A DNA stretch of 64,000 bases, taken from Bradyrhizobium genosp. L. Its GTDB lineage: Bacteria; Pseudomonadota; Alphaproteobacteria; Rhizobiales; Xanthobacteraceae. Under the pieces are notes generated by a model. The model had not been told where the DNA came from, searched no databases, and worked only from the letters and a program-made list of their open reading frames with translations. The DNA is taken from positions 1,550,001 through 1,614,000 of the forward strand of contig NZ_CP061378.1 of the NCBI RefSeq assembly GCF_015624485.1. The letters run 5' to 3'. Within the stretch, counting starts at the first letter, position 1, and every line of letters begins with the position of its first letter. Shown in pieces: positions 43,565 through 53,215 of the stretch. The translations under genes and the position numbers were made by a program.

Positions 43565-45121
43565 TCAGTGCAGCCGCCTCGCGATCGGCTTCGCCAGTGC
43601 GCTGTGCCAATCCCATTGCGATGACGGATCGGCCGAGCGACGTCCGCCCAGGAAGGCCGTGGTCTTCGGCTGAATTCGCGAGCCGTCGATCACCTCGAGC
43701 TGGCCGCAGCGGTTGAGCGTGTGCAGCTTCCGGCCGTTCCACAGCGGCCCCGGCTTGAGCACGTGCCGAACGGCCTGCTTGTATGTCGTCGGCGACAATT
43801 CGAGGATTTCCGCGAGCCCGAGCGCCGCGCCGTAGCCGTTTGAGCAATCCTGCACCGGCCGCCACAGCGCGCCATTGACGGTGACGAAGTTTCCCGCTGG
43901 CCGCGCCGTGGCGCGATCCATCAGCACCGGATTGCTCGCATGCGGCAGCCACGGGCCGAGCAGCCGCTCGGCATAGTAGATCGCCAGCGTGTCGGAATAT
44001 CCACCGGTGCCGTCGCGCCAGGCGCCGAACATGTAGTGCAGGCCGTTGTGCCGCGTGATGGTCACGTCGGCGAGCTCGAGCCCGGTCAGCAGCGTCGCGT
44101 GGCGCTCCCATCTGTCCGGGAAGCGGACGCATTTGTAGAGCGGCACATCGCGATGCGCCGTACTCTCCGGGATCATCCAGAGCTCGCCATTGTCCTCGAT
44201 CAGGAACGGGTAGGACAGATGCCAGGGTTCCTCGAGCACCGGCAGCACACTGCCAACCGGTCCGTGGCCATCGAACTCGATCGCGGAAATGATGCCCTTG
44301 CCGGTGCGGTGGGCGAGGTCCTCGAAGTAGACGAAGGTTCGTCCCTGCCATTTCACCGGAAACGGATCGGCGTAGAAGCGGTTGCCGGGATCGCCGAGCA
44401 CGTTCCAGGCCGGGCCGGAGAGGTCCCCGGTCCGCCAGACGTCCGCACTCTCGCTGTAGCGCCAGCCGACATGCCAATGCGGCGCGTAGCAGCACAGCCG
44501 ATAGATCTCCTTGGCGATCGAAGCCGCCAGGCCGCGCGCGACATAGCGGGTCGGGCTTGGCGCCGCGCTGCTGCCCGCCGGTGCGGCCAATTGCGGCGTC
44601 AGTCGCGGTGCGTCCGATAGGACAGCCGACAGCATGCCCAGGGTTCGCGCCATCACCGTGTCGAGCCCGCCGCTCAACCCCGCTGCGATTTCGGCGGACG
44701 GATGGCCGCGATCCATCACCGTGCCGTCGAGCTCATTGACGATCTCGATCACCGGCAGGTCGCCCGCGACGATGGCCGCGAGCGCCGCATTTTCTCCGGC
44801 GCAGCCGTTGAAGCGTGGACGGAGATACAGTCTGGCGGACGAGTTCGCCTCCCGCTTGCCACTGGTGAAATCGATCACCACGTCGGCGTTGCCAGCGTGC
44901 GGCCGCTCCGGGATCGTCTTCAGTTTGTCGGCGCCGCCGGCCTTGCCCTTGCGCAGGATCATGCGTTCGAGCTCGAACAGCATCTCCAGGCCGGCTGGCC
45001 GAGACTCCGCCGTTGCAGTCCAGGCGATTTGAACCGGAATGTCCTGATCGTTGACGCGCAGCGTCTCGCGGTTCATCCAGAGCCGTGCTTTCTCACGGTC
45101 GCAGCGGAACTCGATAATCAT
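43565..45121 (-). CDS. Beta-propeller glycan-modifying protein (GINT1 N-terminal-like)
   Basis: The protein has 518 residues. The first ~200 have no clear motif (possibly a formyltransferase-like remnant or scaffold). From about residue 215 a five-bladed propeller-type domain appears: GDPGNRFYADPFPVKWQGRTFVYFEDLAHRTGKGIISAIEF, EEPWHLSYPFLIEDNGELWMIPES, NPVLMDRATARPAGNFVTVNGALWRPVQDCSNGYG. These match the N-terminal domain found with glucosamine inositolphosphorylceramide transferases and in bacterial polysaccharide loci. It lies 14 bp after the GT4 gene in the same direction and likely takes part in surface glycan synthesis or modification. The reaction is unknown. Confidence 0.75.
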   Translation of the reverse strand: MIIEFRCDREKARLWMNRETLRVNDQDIPVQIAWTATAESRPAGLEMLFELERMILRKGKAGGADKLKTIPERPHAGNADVVIDFTSGKREANSSARLYLRPRFNGCAGENAALAAIVAGDLPVIEIVNELDGTVMDRGHPSAEIAAGLSGGLDTVMARTLGMLSAVLSDAPRLTPQLAAPAGSSAAPSPTRYVARGLAASIAKEIYRLCCYAPHWHVGWRYSESADVWRTGDLSGPAWNVLGDPGNRFYADPFPVKWQGRTFVYFEDLAHRTGKGIISAIEFDGHGPVGSVLPVLEEPWHLSYPFLIEDNGELWMIPESTAHRDVPLYKCVRFPDRWERHATLLTGLELADVTITRHNGLHYMFGAWRDGTGGYSDTLAIYYAERLLGPWLPHASNPVLMDRATARPAGNFVTVNGALWRPVQDCSNGYGAALGLAEILELSPTTYKQAVRHVLKPGPLWNGRKLHTLNRCGQLEVIDGSRIQPKTTAFLGGRRSADPSSQWDWHSALAKPIARRLH

Positions 45122-45135
45122 GCCCAGCCCATTTC

Positions 45136-46437
45136 CTAGTCCGCGTCCGCTCCTGCGGCATTGCCGAGAATACGGACGTATTCCTCTATCATGGCATCCA
45201 GCGAATAACGCGACGTCAGGCCCACGGCGCTTTGCCGCAGCGCGTCGCTCAAAGTCTTGTCGGTCAGGATTCGCGAAACGGCGGCCGAGAACTGGGCCTG
45301 ATCCGACGCATCGACAAAGAGCGCGGCGGGCTTGCCTTCAAAGGACAGCACCTCGCGCAGAACGGGAAGATCGTTGACCACGCAGGGAATGCCCGCGCTG
45401 GCGGCCTCGACGGCGGCAAGACCAAACGTTTCGGCCTGCGTCGGAAACACGAAGACGTCGAGGCAGGCGAGAAAATCCGCCATCCGGCGCGGCGGAATCT
45501 CGCCGATGAAGTGCATCCGGTCCGAGACACCGAGCTCATCCGCGAGCGCCCGCAACCGCGCTTCGTCCGCTCCCTGGCCGGCGAGCGCAAGGTGCCAGGA
45601 TGCATCTTGGGTCAACAGCCGTATGGCGGCGTCGAGCCGCTTGTGCGGATGCAATCTTGCCGCGCAGCCGAGCAGGATCCGATCGGGCGGCAGCTCAAAC
45701 TGTTGCCGCGCGACGTCCTTCGTCAGGCTGTGCGACTTGTCGTCGAAGCCGTGCGGGACGTGCTTCATGCGCGCGCGATAGGCCGCCGGATACCGTGCGT
45801 ATTCGCGCTCCATGTCCTGCGAGTTCAGTGTGATGCACTGGTAAAAGCCCGTGCTGCCCATCACGATGTCGGCGGCCCGCACCGGCCAGCTCATCGACAT
45901 CGCCGACGACACCTGGTTGGCGATGACGGGCGCGCGGCTGACGAGCCGCGACACGCCGCCGCCGATCACATTGCCGAAATGCTGGAAGGTCAGCACCACG
46001 TCGGGCCTGATGGCTCTCAGATGACCGGCGAGCGTCCACAGCATGCGCAGCAAAGCCAGCGGATTGCCGGGGCGGCTCGGCGCGCAATAGAACGTGTTGG
46101 GCGGCTCGTCGAAGGAGTCCGATTTGCGGAAGAAGAACAGGTTGAAGACCTGGTAGCCGCGCGCGGTCAGCCCGGTGCCGAGCAGCCGCGAAATTTCCTG
46201 CGCGCCGGCGTTCTCGGCCTGGGTCTGCACCAGGACGATGCGCAGCTTCGGCTTGCTCTCGTTCGGTCGATCGCGTGATGCGGTCGATGCCTCGCGCAAT
46301 TCTGTGCTTGGCGTGTAATGGAGCACGGATTCCTCACCCGCTGAAGGAGTGGATTTTCCTCCTTCATTTTTGCGCGCGTCCATAGCACGCGAAGGGCGCT
46401 CGTACACCGGGTAGCGCGAGTTGAGGTTACTGCTCAT
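45136..46437 (-). CDS. GT4-family glycosyltransferase
   Basis: The protein has 433 residues. About 65 disordered N-terminal residues precede a GT-B fold: LRIVLVQTQAENAGAQEISRLLGTGLTARGYQVFNLFFFRK, then a C-terminal domain with ILLGCAARLHPHKRLDAAIRLL (nucleotide-sugar motif), MHFIGEIPPRRMADFLACLDVFVFPTQAETFGLAAVEAASAGIPCVV with the E(x7)E retaining GT4 signature. It should add a sugar to a lipid-linked oligosaccharide at the cytoplasmic face. It is divergent from the Wzz-type co-polymerase gene and is followed by the propeller gene. Confidence 0.92.
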   Translation of the reverse strand: MSSNLNSRYPVYERPSRAMDARKNEGGKSTPSAGEESVLHYTPSTELREASTASRDRPNESKPKLRIVLVQTQAENAGAQEISRLLGTGLTARGYQVFNLFFFRKSDSFDEPPNTFYCAPSRPGNPLALLRMLWTLAGHLRAIRPDVVLTFQHFGNVIGGGVSRLVSRAPVIANQVSSAMSMSWPVRAADIVMGSTGFYQCITLNSQDMEREYARYPAAYRARMKHVPHGFDDKSHSLTKDVARQQFELPPDRILLGCAARLHPHKRLDAAIRLLTQDASWHLALAGQGADEARLRALADELGVSDRMHFIGEIPPRRMADFLACLDVFVFPTQAETFGLAAVEAASAGIPCVVNDLPVLREVLSFEGKPAALFVDASDQAQFSAAVSRILTDKTLSDALRQSAVGLTSRYSLDAMIEEYVRILGNAAGADAD

Positions 46438-46583
46438 TTAGTCGTCAGACGTTCGATGCAGGCAAGCGCGATTGTCGCACGGGCAGGATACAACTGGCTC
46501 GTTAACTAATTGGTTACGGCGACGGCGCTGAGGGGTAACCGCGGATTAACCATAGATATTTACGCTGGAGCAGGCACTGAACG

Positions 46584-48686
46584 GTGTTGCCAGTTGAATT
46601 CGAGTTCAAACCCATGATGTTCGGTGGCCGCGCAGGCCCGAAACGGTCCGGTCCGACGGAACCCGCAGCCTCGTGGGACACGTCCGGCTCTGCCAACGCC
46701 GCAACAGGCGTGCTGAGCCTGTCCGGCGTCCTTTCCTTTCTGCGTGAGAACGGCCAGCGCATCCTGATGCTCGCCGCCGTCATCTTTGCAATCGGTATCG
46801 TCGCCCTGATGGTGATCCCGGTGCGGTACGCCGCAACCGCGCTGGTCGTCGTCGATCCGCGCGAGCAGCGTGTCACCGCCGACCAGGATGTGTTGCCGGG
46901 GATCGGCCAGGATACCGCCGCGCTGCAAAGCCTCGTCGAAATCGCCAAGTCCGACGGCTTTCTCCGGCCGCTGATCGATCAGCTCAAGGTTGCCGATGAC
47001 GCCGATATCGCCGGCGGCAGGACCGAGCCGATGCGCGTGCTCGAACGGTTCCGTAACCGTCTCGACATTTCCCGGCGCGGACTAACCTATGTTATCGCCA
47101 TCAAGTTCACGTCGAACAATCCGCAACGCGCCGCCGCCTATGCCAATGCGGTGGCCGAGGCCATCGTCGCCAACCAGCGCGGCACCCGCAGCGTCGCGAC
47201 CGACGAGGCGGCCGACTGGCTGAAGGGCCGGCTCAAGACATTGAACGACCGGCTGCGCGCGTCGGAGGACGCCGTCGCCGCCTTCAAGCTCGAGCACCGC
47301 ATCGTCAATGCCGGCAAGGAATCCACCACCCAGCAATTGCGCGTCACCGACCTGACCCTGCAGGTCGCGGCCGCGCGCGCCCGCACCGAGGAAGCCAAGA
47401 CCCGCTACGACCAGGCGCAACGCGACTTGAAGGCGAATGTCGAAGGGCCGGTGAAGCAGGATCTCCTGAGCACGCTGCGCGCGCAGCGTTCCACGTTGAA
47501 CGACCAGATCGCACAGAAGCGCGCGGTGCTCGGCGACCGCCATCCGGATCTGGTGGTCTCGCTCAGCCAGTTGAACGATCTCAACCGGCAGATCGAGGTC
47601 GAGCGCAAGAAGAGCATCGACACCGCCAAGTCGGAATATGACGCGCAGCGCGACCAGCAGAAGGCGCTGGAGGACCAGATGAAGGCGGCGGAATCGCAAA
47701 TCCTGGTCGACGGCCAGGCCCTGGTGAAGCTGCAGGAGCTGCAGCGCGACGCCGACGCCAACAAGAACATCTACGAGCAGTTCCTGTCCCGTTACAAGGC
47801 GACCGACGAGCAGCGCCAGTTGCAGGCCTCGCAGACCAAGGTCGCGTCGGCGGCGACGCCGCCGGTGCGCTCGACGCTTCCGCCGCTGCCTTTGCTGCTC
47901 GCCGCGCTGGCGTTTATCTCGCTCGCGACCTCGACGGCCATCGTCGCCATCCCCGGCCTGAAGCTGCCGTCCGTCAGGCCGGAGCCGAAGGTTCGTCGTG
48001 CGGAGGCGCCGGCGCTGCAGCCCACGCAGCAGCCCGCATTGCCGCCGGGTCTGCCGGTGCTGGCGCGTGTCCCGAACCTGGCGTCACCGGCGGCGGTCAG
48101 GACGGTCTGGCAGAATCCGGCCTCCCCGACAGCCGAGCCGGATCTCAGCCCGCATCTGCACCTCCTGGTCGAGAACATCGAGCAGCTTGCGGGACCTCAC
48201 GGCAAGGTCGCGCTGCTGCTGTCGGTCGAGGCGGGTGCAGGCGGCAGCACGGTGGCGCGGTCGCTCAATCGCGCGGCGGTGAAGAACGGGACGCTCAGCG
48301 TCCTGATCGAGATGGAGCCGAACGGGGCCGCGGCTGCGCCCGCACCGGGTGCCGGCATCATCAAGTCGGATATTCACTCCGTCGTCGAGTTGCTGGGTGG
48401 CAGCACGAAATCCCAGCCGTTGCCGCCGGACGACATCCGCGCCGATTTCGGCCTGATCATCGTCGACGCCTCATCCTTCGCCTTGCAACCGGACGCGATG
48501 GCACTGGCCGCCCATGCCGACCTGGTGATCCTGGTGGTTCGCGACGGCGCCGCCGATCCCGCCGCGATCCGCAAGGCGAGAGCCGATCTGTCCAGGTCGG
48601 GCTCCATGCCGACGGCGCTGGTTGTCAATCGCGTGGCCGTCAGCTCTGCGGCCCGTGGCGCCCGAAGCGAGGCGCTGGCGAGTTGA
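46584..48686 (+). CDS. Polysaccharide co-polymerase (Wzz/GumC type) fused to a degenerate BY-kinase domain
   Basis: The protein has 700 residues from GTG 46584. Helix 1 (ILMLAAVIFAIGIVALMVI) and helix 2 (near residue 435, LLLAALAFISLATSTAIVAI) flank a long periplasmic coiled coil (about 210-400), the Wzz layout. The C-terminal third has the fold of a bacterial tyrosine kinase, but its Walker A reads SVEAGAGGSTVARSLN (about 546-561), with Gly in place of the essential Lys. Walker A' is VLIEMEP instead of LIDAD. Walker B keeps Asp in LIIVDASS. No C-terminal Tyr cluster exists. It should set chain length or export without its own kinase activity. Confidence 0.88.
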   Translation: MLPVEFEFKPMMFGGRAGPKRSGPTEPAASWDTSGSANAATGVLSLSGVLSFLRENGQRILMLAAVIFAIGIVALMVIPVRYAATALVVVDPREQRVTADQDVLPGIGQDTAALQSLVEIAKSDGFLRPLIDQLKVADDADIAGGRTEPMRVLERFRNRLDISRRGLTYVIAIKFTSNNPQRAAAYANAVAEAIVANQRGTRSVATDEAADWLKGRLKTLNDRLRASEDAVAAFKLEHRIVNAGKESTTQQLRVTDLTLQVAAARARTEEAKTRYDQAQRDLKANVEGPVKQDLLSTLRAQRSTLNDQIAQKRAVLGDRHPDLVVSLSQLNDLNRQIEVERKKSIDTAKSEYDAQRDQQKALEDQMKAAESQILVDGQALVKLQELQRDADANKNIYEQFLSRYKATDEQRQLQASQTKVASAATPPVRSTLPPLPLLLAALAFISLATSTAIVAIPGLKLPSVRPEPKVRRAEAPALQPTQQPALPPGLPVLARVPNLASPAAVRTVWQNPASPTAEPDLSPHLHLLVENIEQLAGPHGKVALLLSVEAGAGGSTVARSLNRAAVKNGTLSVLIEMEPNGAAAAPAPGAGIIKSDIHSVVELLGGSTKSQPLPPDDIRADFGLIIVDASSFALQPDAMALAAHADLVILVVRDGAADPAAIRKARADLSRSGSMPTALVVNRVAVSSAARGARSEALAS

Positions 48687-48690
48687 CCGG

Positions 48691-50037
48691 TCAGTCGTTG
48701 CTGTCTGCCCCACGAACTGCATAGCCGCCGGTCTTGGGCGACGAGACGTGGAACAGCGCCAGCACTGAAGGATCGACGCCGGTGCGCCGGCGGCACAGCA
48801 CATTGAGTGCGATGGTGGTCAGCGCCAGCGAAACCGAGGCCGAGATCGCGGCACCGAGCACGCCGAGCCAGGGGATCAGCACCAGGAACCCGGCCAGTCG
48901 CAACACCACATTCGCAGCGACGACCGGAACATATTCGCGCTCGTGGCCGGTCAGTTGCAGCACCGCCGCGGACGGGCCGCCCGCCGCCTGAAACGCCGTC
49001 CCGACCGCGAGCACGATCAGCACCCATTGCTGCGCGGCGAAATGCGGCCCGAACAGGCCGAGCAGCGTGGGAGCGCCGATCCAGATGATGACGAGCCCAG
49101 TGACGACGCAAAGCCCGGTGACCTCGGCCATCAGCTTCAGCGTGTGCTCGAGCTCGCGATGATTCTTGCTGAAATACAGCGACGGCAGCCGGCGCGCGCC
49201 GAACGTATAGAGCGCGGCCGAGAGCATGGCGAACAGGTTCGCCAGCCGCGAGGCCGCGAAATAGACGCCGGCGGTAGCGGGATCCAGCATCCAATAGACC
49301 AGGATGACGTCGAAATACTGATTGGCGGCCTCGAGGATCGAGGCGAGCCAGAACCGGAATGCGCTCGAGCGCCAGCGCGACGTCTCGGCGCGCGCCGTCA
49401 CGTTGCGCAGGTTCGGCAGCACGCGCACGATCGAAATGACCTGCACCGCCAGCCCGACGGACATTGCAATCGCCATCGCGGCGAACAGCTCGGCGGGGCT
49501 GAGCTGCCGGTGGCCGAACAGCGCGGCGATCAGAAACAGCACGACGGCAACCCGCCAGAAGAATTCCCGGTTGCCTTCCCCCATCAGGATGCTGACCAGC
49601 GATCGCGCGATCTGGCTGCCGAGCATCAGCCCGGAATTGACGGCGGCAAATGCCGAGACCGAGAGGATCAGCAGCCACCATTCGCCGCGGACGACCGCGA
49701 CGGCCGCGATCGCCGCGATCGAGATCAGCATGCCGATCGCGGAGATCTTCAGGCTCGACAGCAGGACGCCCTTGGTGAGGTCGGCCTGCCCGCGCACCTG
49801 GTACTCGTTGAGGAATCGAACCAGCAGCAGCTCCTGGCCGAGCAACCCCACCACCGATGCGATCTGGGCAATGGAAAGCAGCGTTGCAAAATCACCAAAC
49901 GCGTCGGCCGACATCGCGCGCGCGGCCAGCGAGAACAGGGCAAAGGCAAGCCCCCCGCTGCCGACCTTGAGCAGAATGGTCCCGGCAACGCCGCGCGTCA
50001 CATCACGCCGCATCAATTGGAGCAGAGAGGCAAACAT
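48691..50037 (-). CDS. Oligosaccharide flippase (Wzx/MATE-like)
   Basis: The protein has 448 residues with about 12-14 hydrophobic helices. It opens DVTRGVAGTILLKVGSGGLAFALFSLAARAMSADAFGDFATLLSIAQIASVVGLLGQELLLVRFL, the typical start of the polysaccharide biosynthesis flippase family, and contains EAANQYFDVILVYWMLDPATAGVYFAASRLANLF. It should flip undecaprenyl-linked repeat units across the inner membrane for polymerisation. It ends four bases from the stop of the co-polymerase gene, tail to tail. Confidence 0.92.
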   Translation of the reverse strand: MFASLLQLMRRDVTRGVAGTILLKVGSGGLAFALFSLAARAMSADAFGDFATLLSIAQIASVVGLLGQELLLVRFLNEYQVRGQADLTKGVLLSSLKISAIGMLISIAAIAAVAVVRGEWWLLILSVSAFAAVNSGLMLGSQIARSLVSILMGEGNREFFWRVAVVLFLIAALFGHRQLSPAELFAAMAIAMSVGLAVQVISIVRVLPNLRNVTARAETSRWRSSAFRFWLASILEAANQYFDVILVYWMLDPATAGVYFAASRLANLFAMLSAALYTFGARRLPSLYFSKNHRELEHTLKLMAEVTGLCVVTGLVIIWIGAPTLLGLFGPHFAAQQWVLIVLAVGTAFQAAGGPSAAVLQLTGHEREYVPVVAANVVLRLAGFLVLIPWLGVLGAAISASVSLALTTIALNVLCRRRTGVDPSVLALFHVSSPKTGGYAVRGADSND

Positions 50038-50510
50038 GAAGACGTGGACTTCTCGCTATCCTGTCAGGCGGTTGAACGTAACACTCGGCGGAGCCCGAAG
50101 TGTTAATGAGCGGTTGCTAAGATTCCGTTGGTCCGGGGCCGCTCCGGCACCGCGAAGATGCGAGATCGGACCGATACACGACCCTGCGCCATTCTGAAAC
50201 GCAGCCGTCCTTGCTGTCTCCAAACGACGCAGCCGCATTCCTTTCGTCGAGATGCGTGCAACCGTGCGGACGACGCCGGATCGGCGCATCGCGCGCGAGG
50301 CCTCGCCGCAAATGGCCGTCCATCCTGTCGCCGGGCGTGAGTCATCGATTTCCATGGCGCTTGCGGTGCAAGGCATGTGCCGGGACCTTGTCAGTCGTTG
50401 TCCAGATATTGCCGTTAACCTCGATTGCCGAACCCATCGCGCTCGCACGGCGGACGTCGACGATGGGCAAGGAAATTGCAGTTCCGCTGCCAGCAGCCGG
50501 AGCTGACACC
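50038..50510. promoter_or_regulatory. Divergent upstream region of flippase and FAD monooxygenase genes
   Basis: About 470 bases hold no convincing separate gene. The monooxygenase frame is open from 50211 but its first part is not protein-like, and the better start codons are ATG 50463 or 50511. A weak match to a sigma-54 promoter (TGGC-N9-TGCA) at 50355-50370 is noted but not trusted. TTAA half-sites at 50101-50106 and 50413-50418 recall the CtrA-type sites elsewhere in this cluster. Confidence 0.3.
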
Positions 50511-51767
50511 ATGATCGTCGACGAAAATACGATACGGCCGATCGTCACGGACGAGGCCCAAGATGAGGCCCAAGCAGAGGCCAGAGCAGGGACCGAGGTC
50601 ATCGAAACGGACGTCGCCATCATCGGCGCCGGGCTGGCGGGATCGCTTGCGCGGGCGATCCTCGTGCGGGCCGGATACCGCGTTGCCCTGATCGACAAGC
50701 GCGTGGTTCCGCCGGATGAATTCCGCGTCGAGAAGATCGGCGGTCGGCAGGTCGACATCTTCCGCCGGCTTGGCTTCATGGCCGACGTCGAGGCCGTCGC
50801 GTCGCCCTACGATCGCGTCCTGAACATCAAGGATGGCAAGCTCGTCGACGTCAGCGTCGGCCGGGCCTATGGCCTGCTCTATTCCGATCTGGTGGCGATG
50901 GCGCGCGGCCTGACCCCCGATCAGGACGGCCTCCTGATCGACCAGGTGAACAATGTCAGCTGCAGCAACGATCGCCAGCACCTGACGCTGGCTTCCGGAA
51001 AGCGCGTTTCGTCACGGCTGGTCATCCTGGCGACGGGCATGGCCGGCGCGCTCGCGTTCAATCTCGGGATCAAGCGGCGGATGATCGCGCCGCGCCATTC
51101 GGTCTCGTTCGGATTCACGATTGCTCGTCCCGACAACGCGCCGTTCGATTTCGAGGCGCTGACCTGCTATGGCGAGCGGACGTCCGACGGCGTCGATTAT
51201 CTCAGCCTGTTTCCGGTCTCGTCGGGCATGCGGGCAAACCTGTTCATGTTCCGCGACCCGAACGATCCGATCATGCGCGAGCTGCGCCGCGACACCAGGC
51301 GGACGCTGTTGCGCCTGATGCCCGGGCTGCAATCCTATCTCGGAGATTTCCAGATCGTCGGCCAGGTGCAGAACTGGGTGATGGATCTGTCGGTGGCGGA
51401 AGGCCATCTGCAGCCGGGCATCGTCCTGATCGGCGATGCATTCCAGACCAACTGCCCGGCCGCCGGAACCGGCGTCAGCCGCCTGCTGGTCGATGTCGAG
51501 CGGCTCTGCACCGACCACGTGCCGCGTTGGCTCGCGACATCAGGCATGAGCACCGAGAAGATTGCGCAGTTCTATTCCGACCACGACAAGCTCGCCGCCG
51601 ACCGTCACTCGCTGCAGATGGCCCGCTTCCGGCAAGCCATGACGTCGAACACCGAAGCGAAGTGGCATGTCCGCCGGAGGCTGCACTTTCTGCGCCGCAT
51701 GATCACATATCGGGTGGACCGGATTCATCCGGGCTGGGTCTCGCGCCTCCGCGGCGCGCTGCGCTAG
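50511..51767 (+). CDS. FAD-dependent monooxygenase / oxidoreductase in the polysaccharide cluster
   Basis: The protein has 418 residues from ATG 50511, where GGAG is eight bases upstream; ATG 50463 would add 16. The FAD-binding motif is ETDVAIIGAGLAGSLARAILVRAGYRVALIDKR, the middle segment LVILATGMAGALAF follows, and the second FAD motif is GIVLIGDAFQTNCPAAGTGVSRLLVDVERL. This is the PHBH/geranylgeranyl-reductase-type flavoprotein fold. C-terminal basic residues (RRRLHFLRRMITYRVDR) suggest membrane contact. An oxidoreductase of this kind is unusual among polysaccharide genes; it may modify the lipid carrier, an acyl group or a sugar. Confidence 0.85.
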   Translation: MIVDENTIRPIVTDEAQDEAQAEARAGTEVIETDVAIIGAGLAGSLARAILVRAGYRVALIDKRVVPPDEFRVEKIGGRQVDIFRRLGFMADVEAVASPYDRVLNIKDGKLVDVSVGRAYGLLYSDLVAMARGLTPDQDGLLIDQVNNVSCSNDRQHLTLASGKRVSSRLVILATGMAGALAFNLGIKRRMIAPRHSVSFGFTIARPDNAPFDFEALTCYGERTSDGVDYLSLFPVSSGMRANLFMFRDPNDPIMRELRRDTRRTLLRLMPGLQSYLGDFQIVGQVQNWVMDLSVAEGHLQPGIVLIGDAFQTNCPAAGTGVSRLLVDVERLCTDHVPRWLATSGMSTEKIAQFYSDHDKLAADRHSLQMARFRQAMTSNTEAKWHVRRRLHFLRRMITYRVDRIHPGWVSRLRGALR

Positions 51768-51834
51768 CACTTTCCCGTTCAGATGGAATCGGAACGGCGC
51801 TTCAGCTTTGTTTGGACGAGCTTTCTTCGGGCGC

Positions 51835-52971
51835 CTAGCGCGTGCCGGTCGAGGTGCGGATCGGCGGCAGCCTGAGATCGGCCACCTTCTTGGCCGCCTG
51901 CTTGATCCAGGGCGCTTGCTTCAGCGCGAACAAGGCGACCGAACCGGCGGCGCTACCAGCCTGTGTCACGACGGAAACCGGCGTCGGTTGTCCGCCGAAC
52001 TGCTTCTTGTACGGTTCGTCACCGATGGTGAAGTCCAGGATTTGATCGCCGCGCGCGATACAATCCCGGGCGACGCTTTCGAACGTCAACGCGCCGATCG
52101 ACTGGCTCTTGTAGCCTTCGATGTCGAACGCGGTCATGATGACGAGCAGGCTGTCACAGTGCGCCAGCCCCAGCGCGGTCGCGATCACGTTGCCGTCCAT
52201 CTTCATGGTATAGAGCCGGACGAAGGAGCCGAGGCCGCGGAGCGCCACGTCGGAATAGAAGTCGAAATATTCCGGACGCTGCAGCAGGTCGCCGTCACCG
52301 TCCTCCTGGAACCGCGGCCCGCGGAACTTCTTCATCGTCTCCATGGCTTCGCGGATCGAGTCGCTGTCGTCGCAGCATGCGAACTTCAGATCGCCCTTCT
52401 TGTGGATCTGGCGCCACTTCTTGGCGAGTTCCTTCTGATACGACTTCCCCAGCGCATTGGCCTGCCACTGCTCGAACGGCGCGACCAGCATCGTCGCATA
52501 GGCATTGGTATCCATCGCGGCGCGGCGCGGCGCGCCCAGCAGGTTTTCGATCGGCATCCTTGCGTCGAGCAGCTTGGGGATGCGCAACAGGTCGAACGGT
52601 TTGAGAAGCTCGCGAAGCCTGGCGCAGGCAGCCTTGTCGCGGAGCAGGTCGGCGAATGTGTTGACCGCGCAAACCGGGGCCAGATAGTCGGAGACACGGA
52701 GATCCGCGAACTCGATCGTGCGCATCGGCCCGCGCCGTACCCGCAGCAACGGCAGCACCGCTGCCAGCGCTCCGGTCGCGCGGCGGCGAACCAGGACGAT
52801 CAGCGGCTTCGCGGCCATGGCGGGAGCAAGCTTGCGATACAGGCTGTCCAGCCACAGCGGATGCTGGAAGGCAGTAGCGTCAGAGCCTTCGAACAGGTCC
52901 GCATATTCTTCAGACAAGAAATCGAATGCGTCGTCGATACAGACATCGAACGCGTCATCGTGCTGATTCAT
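51835..52971 (-). CDS. CelD/BcsL-type GNAT acetyltransferase
   Basis: The protein has 378 residues from ATG 52971 (a TTG start at 53028 is an alternative; neither has a good ribosome site). N-terminal FEGSDATAFQHPLWLDSLYRKLAP and the C-terminal block GSFVRLYTMKMDGNVIATALGLAHCDSLLVIMTAFDIEGYKSQSIGALTFESVARDCIARGDQILDFTIGDEPYKKQFG match the CelD (Acetyltransf_6) family, a tandem-GNAT fold that acylates sugars of exopolysaccharides. It lies leftward between the monooxygenase and the WecG-type transferase and likely decorates the repeat unit. Confidence 0.88.
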   Translation of the reverse strand: MNQHDDAFDVCIDDAFDFLSEEYADLFEGSDATAFQHPLWLDSLYRKLAPAMAAKPLIVLVRRRATGALAAVLPLLRVRRGPMRTIEFADLRVSDYLAPVCAVNTFADLLRDKAACARLRELLKPFDLLRIPKLLDARMPIENLLGAPRRAAMDTNAYATMLVAPFEQWQANALGKSYQKELAKKWRQIHKKGDLKFACCDDSDSIREAMETMKKFRGPRFQEDGDGDLLQRPEYFDFYSDVALRGLGSFVRLYTMKMDGNVIATALGLAHCDSLLVIMTAFDIEGYKSQSIGALTFESVARDCIARGDQILDFTIGDEPYKKQFGGQPTPVSVVTQAGSAAGSVALFALKQAPWIKQAAKKVADLRLPPIRTSTGTR

Positions 52972-53215
52972 GTGAGACCAAACAGCCGGCAGTTCCAAAA
53001 AAGCACCGGTCAAGCCGGCGTGTTCCAATTATAGCAAGAGCCGGGCCAACCGGGCAGCGGTGCAATGCGATTTGTATTAATAGACTGCACTGATGTTTAC
53101 GCAGTATTGCTGACCAGCCGTCGCGTCCATCCGGGGAAGGAAGACCCGCTGATTGCGCGTACGCCTGTCCGGCTAAGATGTCAGTCGGCTGTTTTCGTCG
53201 CATTGTTGCGCGTCG

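Noticed and set aside
50355..50370. A sigma-54-like promoter (TGGC-N9-TGCA)
   Set aside because: The match is partial and such GC-rich near matches are expected by chance; no enhancer-binding regulator is nearby.
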